Assembly (NCBI RefSeq): GCF_003574675.1
Contig: NZ_QOAZ01000001.1
Coordinates: 62,001 to 126,000 of the forward strand
DNA length: 64,000 nt
Source of the DNA: Azohydromonas sediminis
Lineage (GTDB): Bacteria; Pseudomonadota; Gammaproteobacteria; Burkholderiales; Burkholderiaceae_C
Reading direction: 5' to 3'
Part shown: positions 29,902 to 38,261 of the stretch, in pieces
How positions within the stretch are numbered: the stretch's first letter is position 1
How the letters are laid out: every line of letters begins with the position of its first letter
The notes under the pieces: generated by a model
Seen by the model: the letters and a program-made list of their open reading frames with translations, nothing else
Told to the model about the DNA's origin: nothing
Databases searched by the model: none
Made by a program: the position numbers and the translations under genes

Positions 29902-30627
29902 GTGGTCGCGCGCTGGCTCATCGTCAACGCCGACGACTTCGGGCTCACGCCGGGCATCAACGCCGGCATCGTCGAGGCGTTCGAGCGCGGTGTCGTCACC
30001 AGCGCGAGCCTGATGGTGCGCCAGCCGGCCGCCGAAGCCGCCGCGGCGTACGCGCGTGCACACCCGGCGCTCGGCCTCGGGCTGCACATCGACCTGTGGG
30101 AGTCGATCCCGAAGGACGGCGACTGGGTGCGGCTGTACCAGCACGTGCCGGATGACGCCGCGTCGGTGGCCGCCGAGATCGTGGCGCAGATCGAGCGCTT
30201 CCGCGCCCTCGTCGGCCGCGACCCCGACCACCTCGACACGCACCAGCACGTGCACCGGCTCGAGCCGGTCGGCAGCGCCGTGCGCGCCGCCGCACGTGCG
30301 CTCGGTGTGCCGGTGCGCGGCGAGCCGCCGCTGCGCTACCTCGGCGGCTTCTACGGCCAGACCGGCGTCGGCGCGCCGTACCCCGAGGGCATCACGCCCG
30401 AGCGCCTGCTCGAGCTGATCGACGCGCTCGAGCCCGGCGTCACCGAGTTCGGCTGCCACCCCGGCTTCGTCGACGCCGACGACCCGCTCGGCGGCACGAT
30501 GTACCGCGTCGAGCGCAACGTCGAGGTGCGCACGCTGTGCGACGCGCGCGTGCGTGCGCGGCTGGCGCGCGGCGACGTCGTGCCCTGCACCTACGCCGAC
30601 GCGGCACGCGCCGGCCTCACCGCGTGA
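29902..30627 (+). CDS. ChbG/HpnK (YdjC) family carbohydrate deacetylase
   Basis: A 241-residue metal-dependent deacetylase of the YdjC/ChbG/HpnK family, which acts on N-acetylated sugars such as chito-oligosaccharides or hopanoid sugar. The metal motif LIVNADDFGLTPGIN, the HLDTHQHVHR motif and EFGCHPGFVD are all present. The start is a GTG 4 bases after the preceding stop, with GAGG close by. It lies between the two paralogous transferases and before a NodS-like methyltransferase, so it may free an amine on the growing glycan that is then methylated. Confidence 0.9.
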   Translation: MVARWLIVNADDFGLTPGINAGIVEAFERGVVTSASLMVRQPAAEAAAAYARAHPALGLGLHIDLWESIPKDGDWVRLYQHVPDDAASVAAEIVAQIERFRALVGRDPDHLDTHQHVHRLEPVGSAVRAAARALGVPVRGEPPLRYLGGFYGQTGVGAPYPEGITPERLLELIDALEPGVTEFGCHPGFVDADDPLGGTMYRVERNVEVRTLCDARVRARLARGDVVPCTYADAARAGLTA

Positions 30628-31829
30628 TGGACGCGAACTCGCGCCTGCGCATCGTCGTGCTCGGCTATGTCGTGCGCGGGCCGCTGGCCGGCCCGACGTG
30701 GCACCACCTGCAGCACGTGCTCGGGCTGAAGGATCTCGGCCACGACGTGTGGTACCTCGAGGATAGCACCGACGAGCCGTTCTGCTACGACCCGCAGCGC
30801 CAGGTCGTCGACACCGACGCGAGCTACGGGCTGGCCTACACGCAGCGCGTGTTCGGGCGCGCCGGCGTCGGCGATCGCTGGGCCTACCACGACGCGCACA
30901 CCGGCACCTGGCACGGCGCGGCGGCGCAGCGGATGCCCGAGGTGTGCCGCACCGCCGACGTGATGATCAACGTCTCGGGCATCAACCCGCTGCGCCCGTG
31001 GCTCGAGGGCATCCCGTGCCGCGTGCTCGTCGACACCGACCCGGTGTTCACGCAGGTCGACCACCTGCAGGACCCCGAGCGCATGCGCTTCGCGCGCGCG
31101 CACACCGCGTTCTTCAGCTTCGGCGAGTCGATCGGCCACAGCGGCTGCACGGTCCCCGACGACGGGCTGCCGTGGCAGCCGACGCGCCAGCCGCTGGTGC
31201 TGCGCTGCTGGCAGCCCGCGCCGCCGCGGCCCGACGGGGCCTTCAGCACCGTGATGCTGTGGGACAGCTACGACCGTCGCCATTGGGGCGGGCGCACCTT
31301 CGGCATGAAGGCCGAGGAGATGGAGCACGTGCTGGCGATGCCGCAGCGCTGCGCCGGCGCGCGCTTCGAGGTCGCGCTGGGCAGCCCGACCGCGCCGCAC
31401 GACCGCCTGCGCGCGCTCGGCTGGCGCGTGCTCGACCCGATCGCGCTGACCAGCGACCCCTGGGTCTACCAGGACTACCTGCGCGCGTCGAAGGCCGAGT
31501 TCAGCGTCGCCAAGCACGGCTACGTCAGCACCGCCAGCGGCTGGTTCAGCGAGCGCAGCGTCAGCTACATGGCGTGCGGGCGGCCCGTCGTCGTGCAGGA
31601 CACCGGCTTCTCGCGCCACCTGCCGGTCGGCGACGGGCTTCTCGCGTTCCGCGACCTCGACGAGGCGGTCGCGGCGTTGGCCGAGGTCGATGCGCGCTAC
31701 GCGCACCACTGCGACGCCGCGCGCGCGCTCGTCGAGACACACTTCGACGCGCGCCGCGTGCTCGCGCGGCTGCTCGAGCGCGCGCTGGACGCACAGCCGC
31801 CTGCCGAATCCCCGGGAGCCGAGCCATGA
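30627..31829 (+). CDS. Glycosyltransferase-like protein, paralogue B
   Basis: A 400-residue GT-B-like protein, sister to the gene at 28653. The start is LRIVVLGYVVRGPLAGPTWH, and the C-terminal region has WFSERSVSYMACGRPVVVQD followed by TGFSRHLPVGDGLLAF. Its start shares one base with the deacetylase stop, and its end overlaps the methyltransferase by ATGA. The two paralogues probably add different sugars or act at successive steps; nothing in the sequence identifies donors. Confidence 0.8.
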   Translation: MDANSRLRIVVLGYVVRGPLAGPTWHHLQHVLGLKDLGHDVWYLEDSTDEPFCYDPQRQVVDTDASYGLAYTQRVFGRAGVGDRWAYHDAHTGTWHGAAAQRMPEVCRTADVMINVSGINPLRPWLEGIPCRVLVDTDPVFTQVDHLQDPERMRFARAHTAFFSFGESIGHSGCTVPDDGLPWQPTRQPLVLRCWQPAPPRPDGAFSTVMLWDSYDRRHWGGRTFGMKAEEMEHVLAMPQRCAGARFEVALGSPTAPHDRLRALGWRVLDPIALTSDPWVYQDYLRASKAEFSVAKHGYVSTASGWFSERSVSYMACGRPVVVQDTGFSRHLPVGDGLLAFRDLDEAVAALAEVDARYAHHCDAARALVETHFDARRVLARLLERALDAQPPAESPGAEP

Positions 31830-32473
31830 CCGACCGCCAGACGACCGACGCGCAGGCGCGCACGTACTTCGAGCAGCTGTGGCGCGACGGCGACCACTGG
31901 GACCTCGACGCCGATCCGTACGAGCACGCCAAGTACGACGCGCAGCTCGCGCTGCTCGACGCCGACCGCGGTCCGGGGCGGCGCTACGGCCGCGCGCTCG
32001 AGATCGGCTGCGCGGCCGGCGCGTTCACGCGGCGCCTGGCGCCGCGCTGCGAGCGCGTCGTCGGCGTCGACATCGCGCAGCCGGCGATCGCGCGGGCGCG
32101 CGAGCGCACGACGGCCGCCAACGTCGAGTACGAGGTCGCCAACGTGATGAACTGGCAGCAGGGGCTGGCCGGCGGCTGGGACCTCGTCGTCTTCGCCGAG
32201 ACGATCTGCTACCTCGGCTGGCTGTACCCGTTCTTCGACGTCGCGTGGCTCGCGCACTGCATCTACGAGGGCACGCGACCGGGCGGGCGACTGCTGCTGG
32301 CCAACACTTGCGGCGGCACCGACGACTACCTGCTCAAGCCGTGGGTCATCCGCACCTACCACGACCTGTTCCGCAACACCGGTTTCGTGACGCTGCACGA
32401 GACGATGTTCCGCGGCGTCAAGAACGGCGTCGAGATCGAGGCGCTGCTGACGCTGGCCGAGCGCCCCGCCTGA
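31826..32473 (+). CDS. NodS-like SAM-dependent methyltransferase
   Basis: A 215-residue class I methyltransferase. Motif I is ALEIGCAAGAFTRRLA, followed by VVGVDIAQPAIARARE and LVVFAETICYLG. The overall pattern, with a short N-terminal helix region and HWDLDADPYEHAKYD, resembles NodS, the N-methyltransferase of Nod-factor synthesis. Sitting last in an operon with a chito-oligosaccharide-type deacetylase, it may methylate a sugar amine, but it could equally be an O-methyltransferase. Confidence 0.8.
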   Translation: MTDRQTTDAQARTYFEQLWRDGDHWDLDADPYEHAKYDAQLALLDADRGPGRRYGRALEIGCAAGAFTRRLAPRCERVVGVDIAQPAIARARERTTAANVEYEVANVMNWQQGLAGGWDLVVFAETICYLGWLYPFFDVAWLAHCIYEGTRPGGRLLLANTCGGTDDYLLKPWVIRTYHDLFRNTGFVTLHETMFRGVKNGVEIEALLTLAERPA

Positions 32474-32547
32474 TGCCGCCCTGACCGCCCCGGCGGCGCC
32501 ATGCCGCCACGGCGCGGCGTCGCACAATGTCGCTTCAGGGACAAGCC

Positions 32548-33252
32548 ATGAACGACACGGTGCTTACACTCGCCGAACGCCAGAACATCGAATCGGGGCC
32601 GTGGTTTTCCAAGCTCTCGCCGGCACTGCAGCAGGCCATCTTCGCGCGTGCGGTCGTGCGCCGGCTGCGCGACGGCGTGCAGCTCGGCTCGCGCGGCCAG
32701 CCGGCCGAGATGTGGTGCGGCGTGGCCAGCGGCGCGGTGCGCATCAGCTCGGTGTCGCTGTCGGGCAAGCAGATCACGATGTCATACATGGAGCCGGGCA
32801 CCTGGTTCGGCGACATCTCGCTGTTCGACGGGCTGCCGCACACGCACGACGCCAATGCGCACGGCGACACGACGCTGCTGTGCGTGCGCAAGCCCGACTT
32901 CAAGGAGCTGCTCGACCAGTTCCCCGAGCTGCCGCTCGCGCTGCTGCGCCTGAACTGTCGGCGGCTGCGGCTGATGTTCGACCTCATCGAGGACCTGAAC
33001 ACCAAGCCGCTGGCCGCGCGGCTGGCCAAGCAGGTGCTGCTGCTGGCCAAGAGCTACGGCATCGCGCAGGGCGAGGAGATCCGCATCGGCCTGCAGCTCG
33101 CGCAGGAGGACCTCGCGCAGCTGCTCGGCGCGTCACGCCAGCGTGTGAACCAGGAGCTCAAGGGCTTCGAGCGCGAGGGCGCGGTGCGCATCGAGCCGAC
33201 GCGGCTGGTCGTGCTGTCACGCGAGAAGCTGATGGCCATCGCCGAGCGCTGA
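32548..33252 (+). CDS. Crp/Fnr-family transcription regulator
   Basis: A 234-residue protein with an N-terminal cyclic-nucleotide-binding-type beta barrel (EPGTWFGDISLFDGLPHTHD), a dimer helix and a C-terminal HTH (LAQEDLAQLLGASRQRVNQE). The N-terminal cysteine cluster of FNR is absent, so it is not an oxygen-sensing iron-sulfur FNR. The ligand is unknown. The ATG at 32548 has AGGGA 8 bases before it, better than the ATG 21 bases further upstream. It lies just after the glycan operon on the same strand. Confidence 0.88.
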   Translation: MNDTVLTLAERQNIESGPWFSKLSPALQQAIFARAVVRRLRDGVQLGSRGQPAEMWCGVASGAVRISSVSLSGKQITMSYMEPGTWFGDISLFDGLPHTHDANAHGDTTLLCVRKPDFKELLDQFPELPLALLRLNCRRLRLMFDLIEDLNTKPLAARLAKQVLLLAKSYGIAQGEEIRIGLQLAQEDLAQLLGASRQRVNQELKGFEREGAVRIEPTRLVVLSREKLMAIAER

Positions 33253-33259
33253 AATGAAC

Positions 33260-33310
33260 CACCCCCGAAGCGCCTTCGGCGCACCCCCTCAAGGGGGCGC
33301 CACCAGCGCA
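33260..33310. repeat. Burkholderiales-type GC-rich intergenic repeat
   Basis: The segment contains a GAAGCGCCTTCGGCGC hairpin followed by CCCCCTCAAGGGGGCG, then a CACCAGCGCAGCGGCG tail. This resembles the intergenic repeats common in Comamonadaceae and Sphaerotilus/Rubrivivax relatives. A related element lies at 45541-45605. It may also act as a terminator for the regulator gene. Confidence 0.6.
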
Positions 33311-33383
33311 GCGGCGAAGCCGGATCCGCGGCGGCCGCTCGAAGCCTTGCGGTTCGTTGGTCGCGTGCGCGTCAGGCAGGGTC

Positions 33384-34487
33384 ATGACCGCTGAAACGGG
33401 TTCCCCCGCCGACGCGTACACCGGCACGCGCCCGGTGGCCGAGCAGCACCGCATCGACGTCGCGGCGCTCGAAGCCTACCTCGCGGCGCACCTCGACGGC
33501 TTCGCCGGCCCGCTGTCGGTCGAGCAGTTCAAGGGCGGGCAGTCGAACCCGACGTACAAGCTGACGACGCCGCGCGCGGCCTACGTGATGCGCGCCAAGC
33601 CGGGGCCGGCCGCCAAGCTGCTGCCGTCGGCGCACGCGATCGAGCGCGAGTTCCGCGTGATGCGCGCGCTGGCCGCCACCGACGTGCCGGTCGCGCGCAT
33701 GCACCTGCTGTGCGAGGACGAGTCGGTCATCGGCCGCGCGTTCTACGTGATGGAGTTCGTCGACGGGCGCGTGCTGTGGGACCCGCTGCTGCCGGGCATG
33801 ACGCCGGCCGAGCGCGGCGCCATCTACGCCGAGATGAACCGTGTCATCGCGGCGCTGCACGGCGTCGACCCGGCCGCCGTCGGGCTGGCCGACTACGGCA
33901 AGCCGGGCAACTACTTCGAGCGCCAGATCGGCCGCTGGAGCAGGCAGTACCAGGCCTCGGTCACCGAGCCGATCGCCGCGATGGACCGGCTGATCGAATG
34001 GCTGCCGGCGCACATCCCCGCGGGGGCACGCGACGAGACGCAGGTCGCGATCGTGCACGGCGACTACCGGCTCGACAACCTGATCTTCCATCCGCGCGAG
34101 CCGCGCGTCGTCGCGGTGCTCGACTGGGAACTGTCGACGCTGGGCCACCCGCTGGCGGACTTCAGCTACCACTGCATGGCGTGGCACATCGCGCCGGGCG
34201 TGTTCCGCGGCATCGGCGGCCACGACCTCGCGGCGCTGGGCATCCCCGACGAGGACGCGTACCTCGCGCGCTACTGCGAGCGCACCGGCCGCGGCGACCC
34301 GCGCGCGCTGAAGGCCGACTGGGACTTCTACCTCGCGTACAACCTGTTCCGCATCGCGGCGATCCTGCAGGGCATCGCCAAGCGCGTCGTCGACGGCACC
34401 GCGTCGAGCACGCAGGCGAGGCAGGCCGCGGCCGGCGCACGGCCGCTGGCCGAACTGGGCTGGGCCTTCGCGCAGCGCGCGGCCTGA
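33384..34487 (+). CDS. APH-type phosphotransferase (ACAD10/11- or LvaA-like)
   Basis: A 367-residue kinase of the aminoglycoside phosphotransferase fold. The nucleotide-binding start has [13 protein letters not shown] and YVMRAKPG with the ATP Lys. The catalytic loop is [13 protein letters not shown] and the metal-binding segment [17 protein letters not shown]. This subgroup travels with acyl-CoA dehydrogenases and in known cases phosphorylates 4-hydroxyacyl-CoA for degradation. It is followed 23 bases later by such a dehydrogenase, which supports that role over drug resistance. Confidence 0.88.
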   Translation: MTAETGSPADAYTGTRPVAEQHRIDVAALEAYLAAHLDGFAGPLSVEQFKGGQSNPTYKLTTPRAAYVMRAKPGPAAKLLPSAHAIEREFRVMRALAATDVPVARMHLLCEDESVIGRAFYVMEFVDGRVLWDPLLPGMTPAERGAIYAEMNRVIAALHGVDPAAVGLADYGKPGNYFERQIGRWSRQYQASVTEPIAAMDRLIEWLPAHIPAGARDETQVAIVHGDYRLDNLIFHPREPRVVAVLDWELSTLGHPLADFSYHCMAWHIAPGVFRGIGGHDLAALGIPDEDAYLARYCERTGRGDPRALKADWDFYLAYNLFRIAAILQGIAKRVVDGTASSTQARQAAAGARPLAELGWAFAQRAA

Positions 34488-34510
34488 CGACGACGACACC
34501 GGAGACGACG

Positions 34511-35728
34511 ATGGACTTCGACTATTCCCCGCGCACGAAGCAGCTGCAGGCCCAGGTGCGCGAGTTCATGGACGCCTACGTCTACCCGGCCGAGCAGCGC
34601 TACTGGGACGAGATCGACGCGAACACCCGCGCCGGGCGACGCTGGACGCCGGTGCCGGTGATCGAGGAGCTCAAGCCGAAGGCGCGCGCGGCCGGGCTGT
34701 GGAACCTCTTCCTGCCCGACAGCGAATACGGCGCGGGCCTGATGAACCAGGAGTACGCGCCGCTCGCGGAGATCATGGGCCGCGTGCCGTGGGCCAGCGA
34801 GGTGTTCAACTGCTCGGCACCCGACACCGGCAACATGGAAGTGCTGGTGCGCTATGGCACGCCCGAGCAGAAGAAGCGCTGGCTCGAGCCGCTGCTGGCC
34901 GGCGAGATCCGCAGCGCCTTCGCGATGACCGAGCCCGCAGTGGCGTCGTCGGACGCGACCAACATCGAGGCGCGCATCGAGCGCGACGGCGACGACTACG
35001 TGATCAACGGCCGCAAGTGGTGGACCAGCGGCGCCGGCGACCCGCGCTGCAAGATCTACATCTTCATGGGCAAGACGGACCCGGCCGCACCGCGCCACAG
35101 CCAGCAGTCGATGGTCCTGGTGCCCGCCGACACGCCGGGGGTCAGGGTGTTGCGGCCGCTGTCGGTGTTCGGCTACGACGACGCGCCGCACGGGCACATG
35201 GAGGTCGACTTCACGAACGTGCGCGTGCCGGCATCGAACATCCTGCTCGGCGAGGGACGCGGCTTCGAGATCGCGCAGGGGCGGCTCGGCCCGGGGCGCA
35301 TCCACCACTGCATGCGCACGATCGGGCTGGCGGAACGCGCGCTCGAGATGATGTGCCAGCGCGCGTCGCGCCGCGTCGCGTTCGGCAAGCCGATCGCGCA
35401 GCAGACGGTGACGCAGGAGCGCATCGCCGAGGCGCGCTGCATGATCGAGCAGGCGCGGCTGCTGACGCTCAAAGCCGCGTGGATGATGGACACCGCCGGC
35501 AACAAGGCGGCCAAGGGCGAGATCGCGATGATCAAGGTCGTCGCGCCGACGATGGCGTGCCAGGTGCTCGACTGGGCGATCCAGGTGCACGGCGGCGGCG
35601 GGCTGAGTCAGGACTTCCCGCTCGCGCAGTACTACGCGCACGTGCGCACGCTGCGCTTCGCCGACGGCCCCGACGAGGTGCACCGCAACGCGATCGCGAA
35701 GATGGAACTCGGCCGCCACGTGGCCTGA
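34511..35728 (+). CDS. Acyl-CoA dehydrogenase (ACAD10/11-like)
   Basis: A 405-residue FAD enzyme. [18 protein letters not shown] and [20 protein letters not shown] form the flavin and substrate-binding middle domain. The C-terminal [20 protein letters not shown] and [15 protein letters not shown] are typical of this subfamily, which has the catalytic-base region in a nonclassical place. It pairs with the adjacent phosphotransferase and probably acts on hydroxylated or branched acyl-CoA rather than in mainstream beta-oxidation. Confidence 0.92.
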   Translation: MDFDYSPRTKQLQAQVREFMDAYVYPAEQRYWDEIDANTRAGRRWTPVPVIEELKPKARAAGLWNLFLPDSEYGAGLMNQEYAPLAEIMGRVPWASEVFNCSAPDTGNMEVLVRYGTPEQKKRWLEPLLAGEIRSAFAMTEPAVASSDATNIEARIERDGDDYVINGRKWWTSGAGDPRCKIYIFMGKTDPAAPRHSQQSMVLVPADTPGVRVLRPLSVFGYDDAPHGHMEVDFTNVRVPASNILLGEGRGFEIAQGRLGPGRIHHCMRTIGLAERALEMMCQRASRRVAFGKPIAQQTVTQERIAEARCMIEQARLLTLKAAWMMDTAGNKAAKGEIAMIKVVAPTMACQVLDWAIQVHGGGGLSQDFPLAQYYAHVRTLRFADGPDEVHRNAIAKMELGRHVA

Positions 35729-35743
35729 CGCCGCGAACGATCG

Positions 35744-35762
35744 CCGTGCCTCCCCGGCACGG
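35744..35762. terminator. Hairpin between convergent genes
   Basis: CCGTGCC, a 5-base loop and GGCACGG form a 7-bp stem between the dehydrogenase and the convergent hypothetical gene. No U tract follows on either side, so it is a weak or factor-assisted terminator at best. Confidence 0.4.
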
Positions 35763-35767
35763 CACAC

Positions 35768-36469
35768 CTACGCGCCGCTCGCGTTGGACGAACCCGTCGC
35801 GGCCCAGCGGGCATGGACGGCGCGGGCCTCGCGCAGCGCGACGCGAAACAGCGCGAGCGCGTCGTCGCAGGCCGCGGCCTGCGGCTGCGGCATCGGCGTG
35901 CGCAGCGTCAGCCGCCCGCGCTGCACGACGAGCACCAGCGGCGTGTCGGCGCGCAGCCAGCCGGTGGCGGCCATCGCCAGGGCGTCGCTCAGCTCGCCGG
36001 CGAGCCAGTCCATCAGCGCCGCTTTCGGGTGCCCGGCGGCGCCGAAATGGTCCCGCAGCACGCCGAGCTCCGTCGACGTCAACTTCGGGTACAGCACCAG
36101 CCAGCGCATCTCGTCGGGCGTGGCGGTGTCGGCGCGGGTGCGCAGGTCCTCGGTGTACTGCTCGAAGATCTCGGTCTCGAGCGCCTGCATCAGCGGCCGC
36201 GTCAGGACGACGAACTGCAGCGTCTCGTCGGCGCCGAGCGCCGCGCGCAGCCGCAGCTCGGACCCGCCGATGTAGGACCGCTGGCTCGGGCCCCATTCGA
36301 GGCGCCACGCATCGTCGGGTGCCGTGCTCTCGATCAGCACGCCGGCGCCGCCGGGCCGGACCTTGCAGCTGCAGTGCCGTACGGCGGCCCATTGCGTCAG
36401 CTCGACCGGAGCGTCCGCGCCCCGGCGTGGCAGCCAGCGCCTGATCGTTTCGAGCAATCTCGGCGTCAT
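35768..36469 (-). CDS. Hypothetical protein
   Basis: A 233-residue protein that I do not recognise. It shows a beta-rich middle (WRLEWGPSQRSYIGGSELRL) and a helical C-terminal half (ALMDWLAGELSDALAMAATG), with no signal peptide or membrane segment. Codon usage matches the genome. The ATG at 36469 gives a sensible N-terminus (TPRLLETIRRWLP); an upstream in-frame ATG at 36562 would overlap the glutathione transferase start. It is divergent from that transferase, with 52 bases between the starts. Confidence 0.7.
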   Translation of the reverse strand: MTPRLLETIRRWLPRRGADAPVELTQWAAVRHCSCKVRPGGAGVLIESTAPDDAWRLEWGPSQRSYIGGSELRLRAALGADETLQFVVLTRPLMQALETEIFEQYTEDLRTRADTATPDEMRWLVLYPKLTSTELGVLRDHFGAAGHPKAALMDWLAGELSDALAMAATGWLRADTPLVLVVQRGRLTLRTPMPQPQAAACDDALALFRVALREARAVHARWAATGSSNASGA

Positions 36470-36521
36470 TCCACTAGAGTCGTGCCCCAGCCCGAAGCCA
36501 ACGGGCGACGAGAGGACACCG

Positions 36522-37214
36522 ATGATCGAAGTGTATTCGTGGGCCACGCCCAACGGCCACAAGGTTCACATCATGCTCGAGGAGTGCGGGCTGCCGTACC
36601 GCGTGCACGCCGTCGACATCGGCGCGGGCGACCAGTTCGCACCGGAGTTCCTCGCGATCAGCCCGAACAACAAGATCCCGGCCATCGTCGACCCCGACGG
36701 GCCGGACGGCCGGCCGATCTCGATGTTCGAGTCGGGCGCGATCCTGCTGTACCTCGCCGCGAAGACCAGCAAGTTCCTGCCGGCCGACGTGCGCGGCAAG
36801 TACGAGGTGCTGCAGTGGCTGATGTTCCAGATGGGCAGCGTCGGGCCGATGCTCGGGCAGGCACACCACTTCCGCCTGTACGCGCCCGAGAAGATCCCGT
36901 ACGCGATCGAGCGCTACACCAACGAGGCCAAGCGCCTGTACGGCGTGATGAACCGCCAGATCGCCAAGCACCGCTACATCGCCGGCGACGAGTACACGAT
37001 TGCCGACATCGCGATCTTCCCTTGGCTGCGCTCGTGGAAGAACCAGGGCATCGACTGGAACGACTATCCGCACCTGAAGGGCTGGTTCGACGAGATCGCC
37101 GCACGCCCGGCGGTGCAGCGCGGCGTCGAGGTGCTCGCCGACCGCCGCAAGCCGCTCGTCGACGACAAGGCACGCGAGACGCTGTTCGGCACGACGCAGT
37201 ACCGCGCGCGCTGA
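36522..37214 (+). CDS. Glutathione S-transferase, YfcG/YghU-like
   Basis: A 230-residue cytosolic GST. The thioredoxin-fold domain has the Ser/Asn-type active start YSWATPNGHKVHIMLEECGL and the cis-Pro segment SPNNKIPAIVDPDGPDG with MFESGAILLYLA. The helical domain ends with YTIADIAIFPWLRSW. The NGHK pattern is typical of Nu-class GSTs (YfcG, YghU), which have disulfide-reductase activity. It is a single gene just before tRNA-Arg. Confidence 0.9.
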   Translation: MIEVYSWATPNGHKVHIMLEECGLPYRVHAVDIGAGDQFAPEFLAISPNNKIPAIVDPDGPDGRPISMFESGAILLYLAAKTSKFLPADVRGKYEVLQWLMFQMGSVGPMLGQAHHFRLYAPEKIPYAIERYTNEAKRLYGVMNRQIAKHRYIAGDEYTIADIAIFPWLRSWKNQGIDWNDYPHLKGWFDEIAARPAVQRGVEVLADRRKPLVDDKARETLFGTTQYRAR

Positions 37215-37256
37215 TCCTGCGCGGCACCACGCATTCCCGGACAATCACCGCGTCGT

Positions 37257-37333
37257 CTGCCCGTAGCTCAACTGGATAGAGCAGCTGCCTTCTAAGCAGC
37301 AGGTCGGGGGTTCGAGTCCCTCCGGGCAGGCCA
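37257..37333 (+). tRNA. tRNA-Arg (anticodon TCT)
   Basis: The cloverleaf is complete: acceptor CTGCCCG pairs with CGGGCAG, the D arm GCTC/GAGC and the anticodon stem GCTGC/GCAGC are intact, loop CTTCTAA gives anticodon TCT, the T arm surrounds TTCGAGT, and the 3' CCA is encoded. Length is 77 bases. Confidence 0.96.
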
Positions 37334-37688
37334 GCGTCGGCGCGCATCGGCGCGAGCGCGCCCTTCGGCACGCGGCGACGTCCGCGGCACCGCACGCGCC
37401 CTCCCCCCGCAGTCGCCACTGCCGTCACCGTGTGACACCCGGCGCCCAGCCGCGTGCACCCTCGCGCCGTGCCGCGCCCCGTCACCGCTGCGCCACACCG
37501 GACCCCAGCGAGCGACGCGCGGCTTGCGGCGCGTCAAGCGCGCCACGCGCGTGTGTCACTTCTCCTTGACATGCTGTGCTGTAATATGGACATTACATCC
37601 AGTGGTACCCCAACGGTGCCATTGGCTGCGGAGCAGTACCCGCGTGTGGGTTGCGCACGCACATTCGATCTTCCTGACAGGAGGGCAC
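37334..37688 (+). other. 355-base leader and promoter region of the puc operon
   Basis: The first 215 bases after tRNA-Arg are GC-rich and hold nothing that I recognise. From 37550 the composition turns AT-rich and carries two palindromic boxes (37554-37597), a TTGACA -35-like element at 37566-37571 inside the first box, and a ribosome site AGGAGG just before pucB. Confidence 0.7.
37554..37597 (+). promoter_or_regulatory. Tandem PpsR/CrtJ-type operators of pucBA
   Basis: Two 18-base TGT-N12-ACA palindromes lie at 37554-37571 (arms TGTCA/TGACA) and 37580-37597 (arms TGTAAT/ATTACA), with exactly 8 bases between them. Paired boxes 8 bp apart are the arrangement described for cooperative CrtJ/PpsR binding in purple bacteria. 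The first box covers a TTGACA element, so binding would block RNA polymerase under oxygen. They lie 92-135 bases before pucB. Confidence 0.85.
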
Positions 37689-37850
37689 ATGGCACTGAAA
37701 TCGGATCCGACGCGGGTTTGGCCCACGGGGCTGACCGAAGAGGAATCGGAAGAGCTGCACAGCAAGGTCATCCAGGGCACGCAGATCTTCGGTCTGTTCG
37801 CCGCACTGGCACACCTGCTGGCGTTCATCTACAGCCCGTGGCTGAAGTAG
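37689..37850 (+). CDS. pucB: Light-harvesting complex 2 beta subunit
   Basis: A 53-residue antenna polypeptide with a polar N-terminus (GLTEEESEELHSKVIQG), one membrane helix and the bacteriochlorophyll-ligating His in LFAALAHLLAFIYSPW; the C-terminal Trp is typical. A strong AGGAGG ribosome site precedes the ATG. It is followed 15 bases later by pucA. I call it LH2 rather than LH1 because a separate pufBA pair lies in the reaction-centre operon. Confidence 0.95.
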   Translation: MALKSDPTRVWPTGLTEEESEELHSKVIQGTQIFGLFAALAHLLAFIYSPWLK

Positions 37851-37865
37851 GCGCGGAGGACTGAC

Positions 37866-38081
37866 ATGATCTACGGAAAAATCTGGTGCGTCGTCAAGCC
37901 GACGGTGGGGCTGCCGCTGTTCCTGGGCAGCGTGGCCGTGATCGCGCTGCTGGTGCACGCGTCGATCCTCATGAACACGACCTGGATGAAGGCGTACTGG
38001 GAAGGCAAGCCGGCCAAGACCGCCGCCCAGGTCGAGTCCCCACCGACACCCTTGGCGTCGGTGACGGCCGAGAAGCCGTAA
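37866..38081 (+). CDS. pucA: Light-harvesting complex 2 alpha subunit
   Basis: A 71-residue antenna polypeptide. One membrane helix carries the BChl-ligating His in VIALLVHASILMNTTWM. The C-terminal 25 or so residues (GKPAKTAAQVESPPTPLASV) form an Ala/Pro-rich tail longer than in Rhodobacter. An extended LH2 alpha C-terminus is known from Rubrivivax gelatinosus, which supports the suggested relationship. It pairs with pucB in the ring-shaped peripheral antenna of the intracytoplasmic membrane. Confidence 0.95.
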   Translation: MIYGKIWCVVKPTVGLPLFLGSVAVIALLVHASILMNTTWMKAYWEGKPAKTAAQVESPPTPLASVTAEKP

Positions 38082-38119
38082 GAGCCGTCCGACGCGCAGC
38101 CACCCCGCTGCACGCCTGT

Positions 38120-38137
38120 CCCGCCGGCCGCGGCGGG
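38120..38137 (+). other. Hairpin downstream of pucA
   Basis: CCCGCCG, a 4-base loop and CGGCGGG form a perfect 7-bp stem 40 bases after pucA, with no U tract. Such hairpins after antenna genes usually slow 3' decay and keep pucBA mRNA more abundant than pucC mRNA. Confidence 0.5.
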
Positions 38138-38261
38138 GGTCGTGGGCGGGTGGCTGCATCGCGACTGCCATGATCTGCGCGCTGCCGAGCGCGACGCCTG
38201 TATCAGCCATGCCGTCCGACCGCGTCCAGGTGTCGACCGTTCATCGCGTCGAGGGCCGTCC

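Noticed and set aside
32548-33252. Calling the Crp/Fnr regulator an oxygen-sensing FNR that binds the boxes near 51, 57 and 63 kb
   Set aside because: It lacks the N-terminal cysteine cluster of FNR and lies far from those sites.
37257-37333. tRNA-Arg as an attachment site for an integrated photosynthesis island
   Set aside because: I found no direct repeat of the tRNA 3' end at the other side of the block and no integrase in the window.
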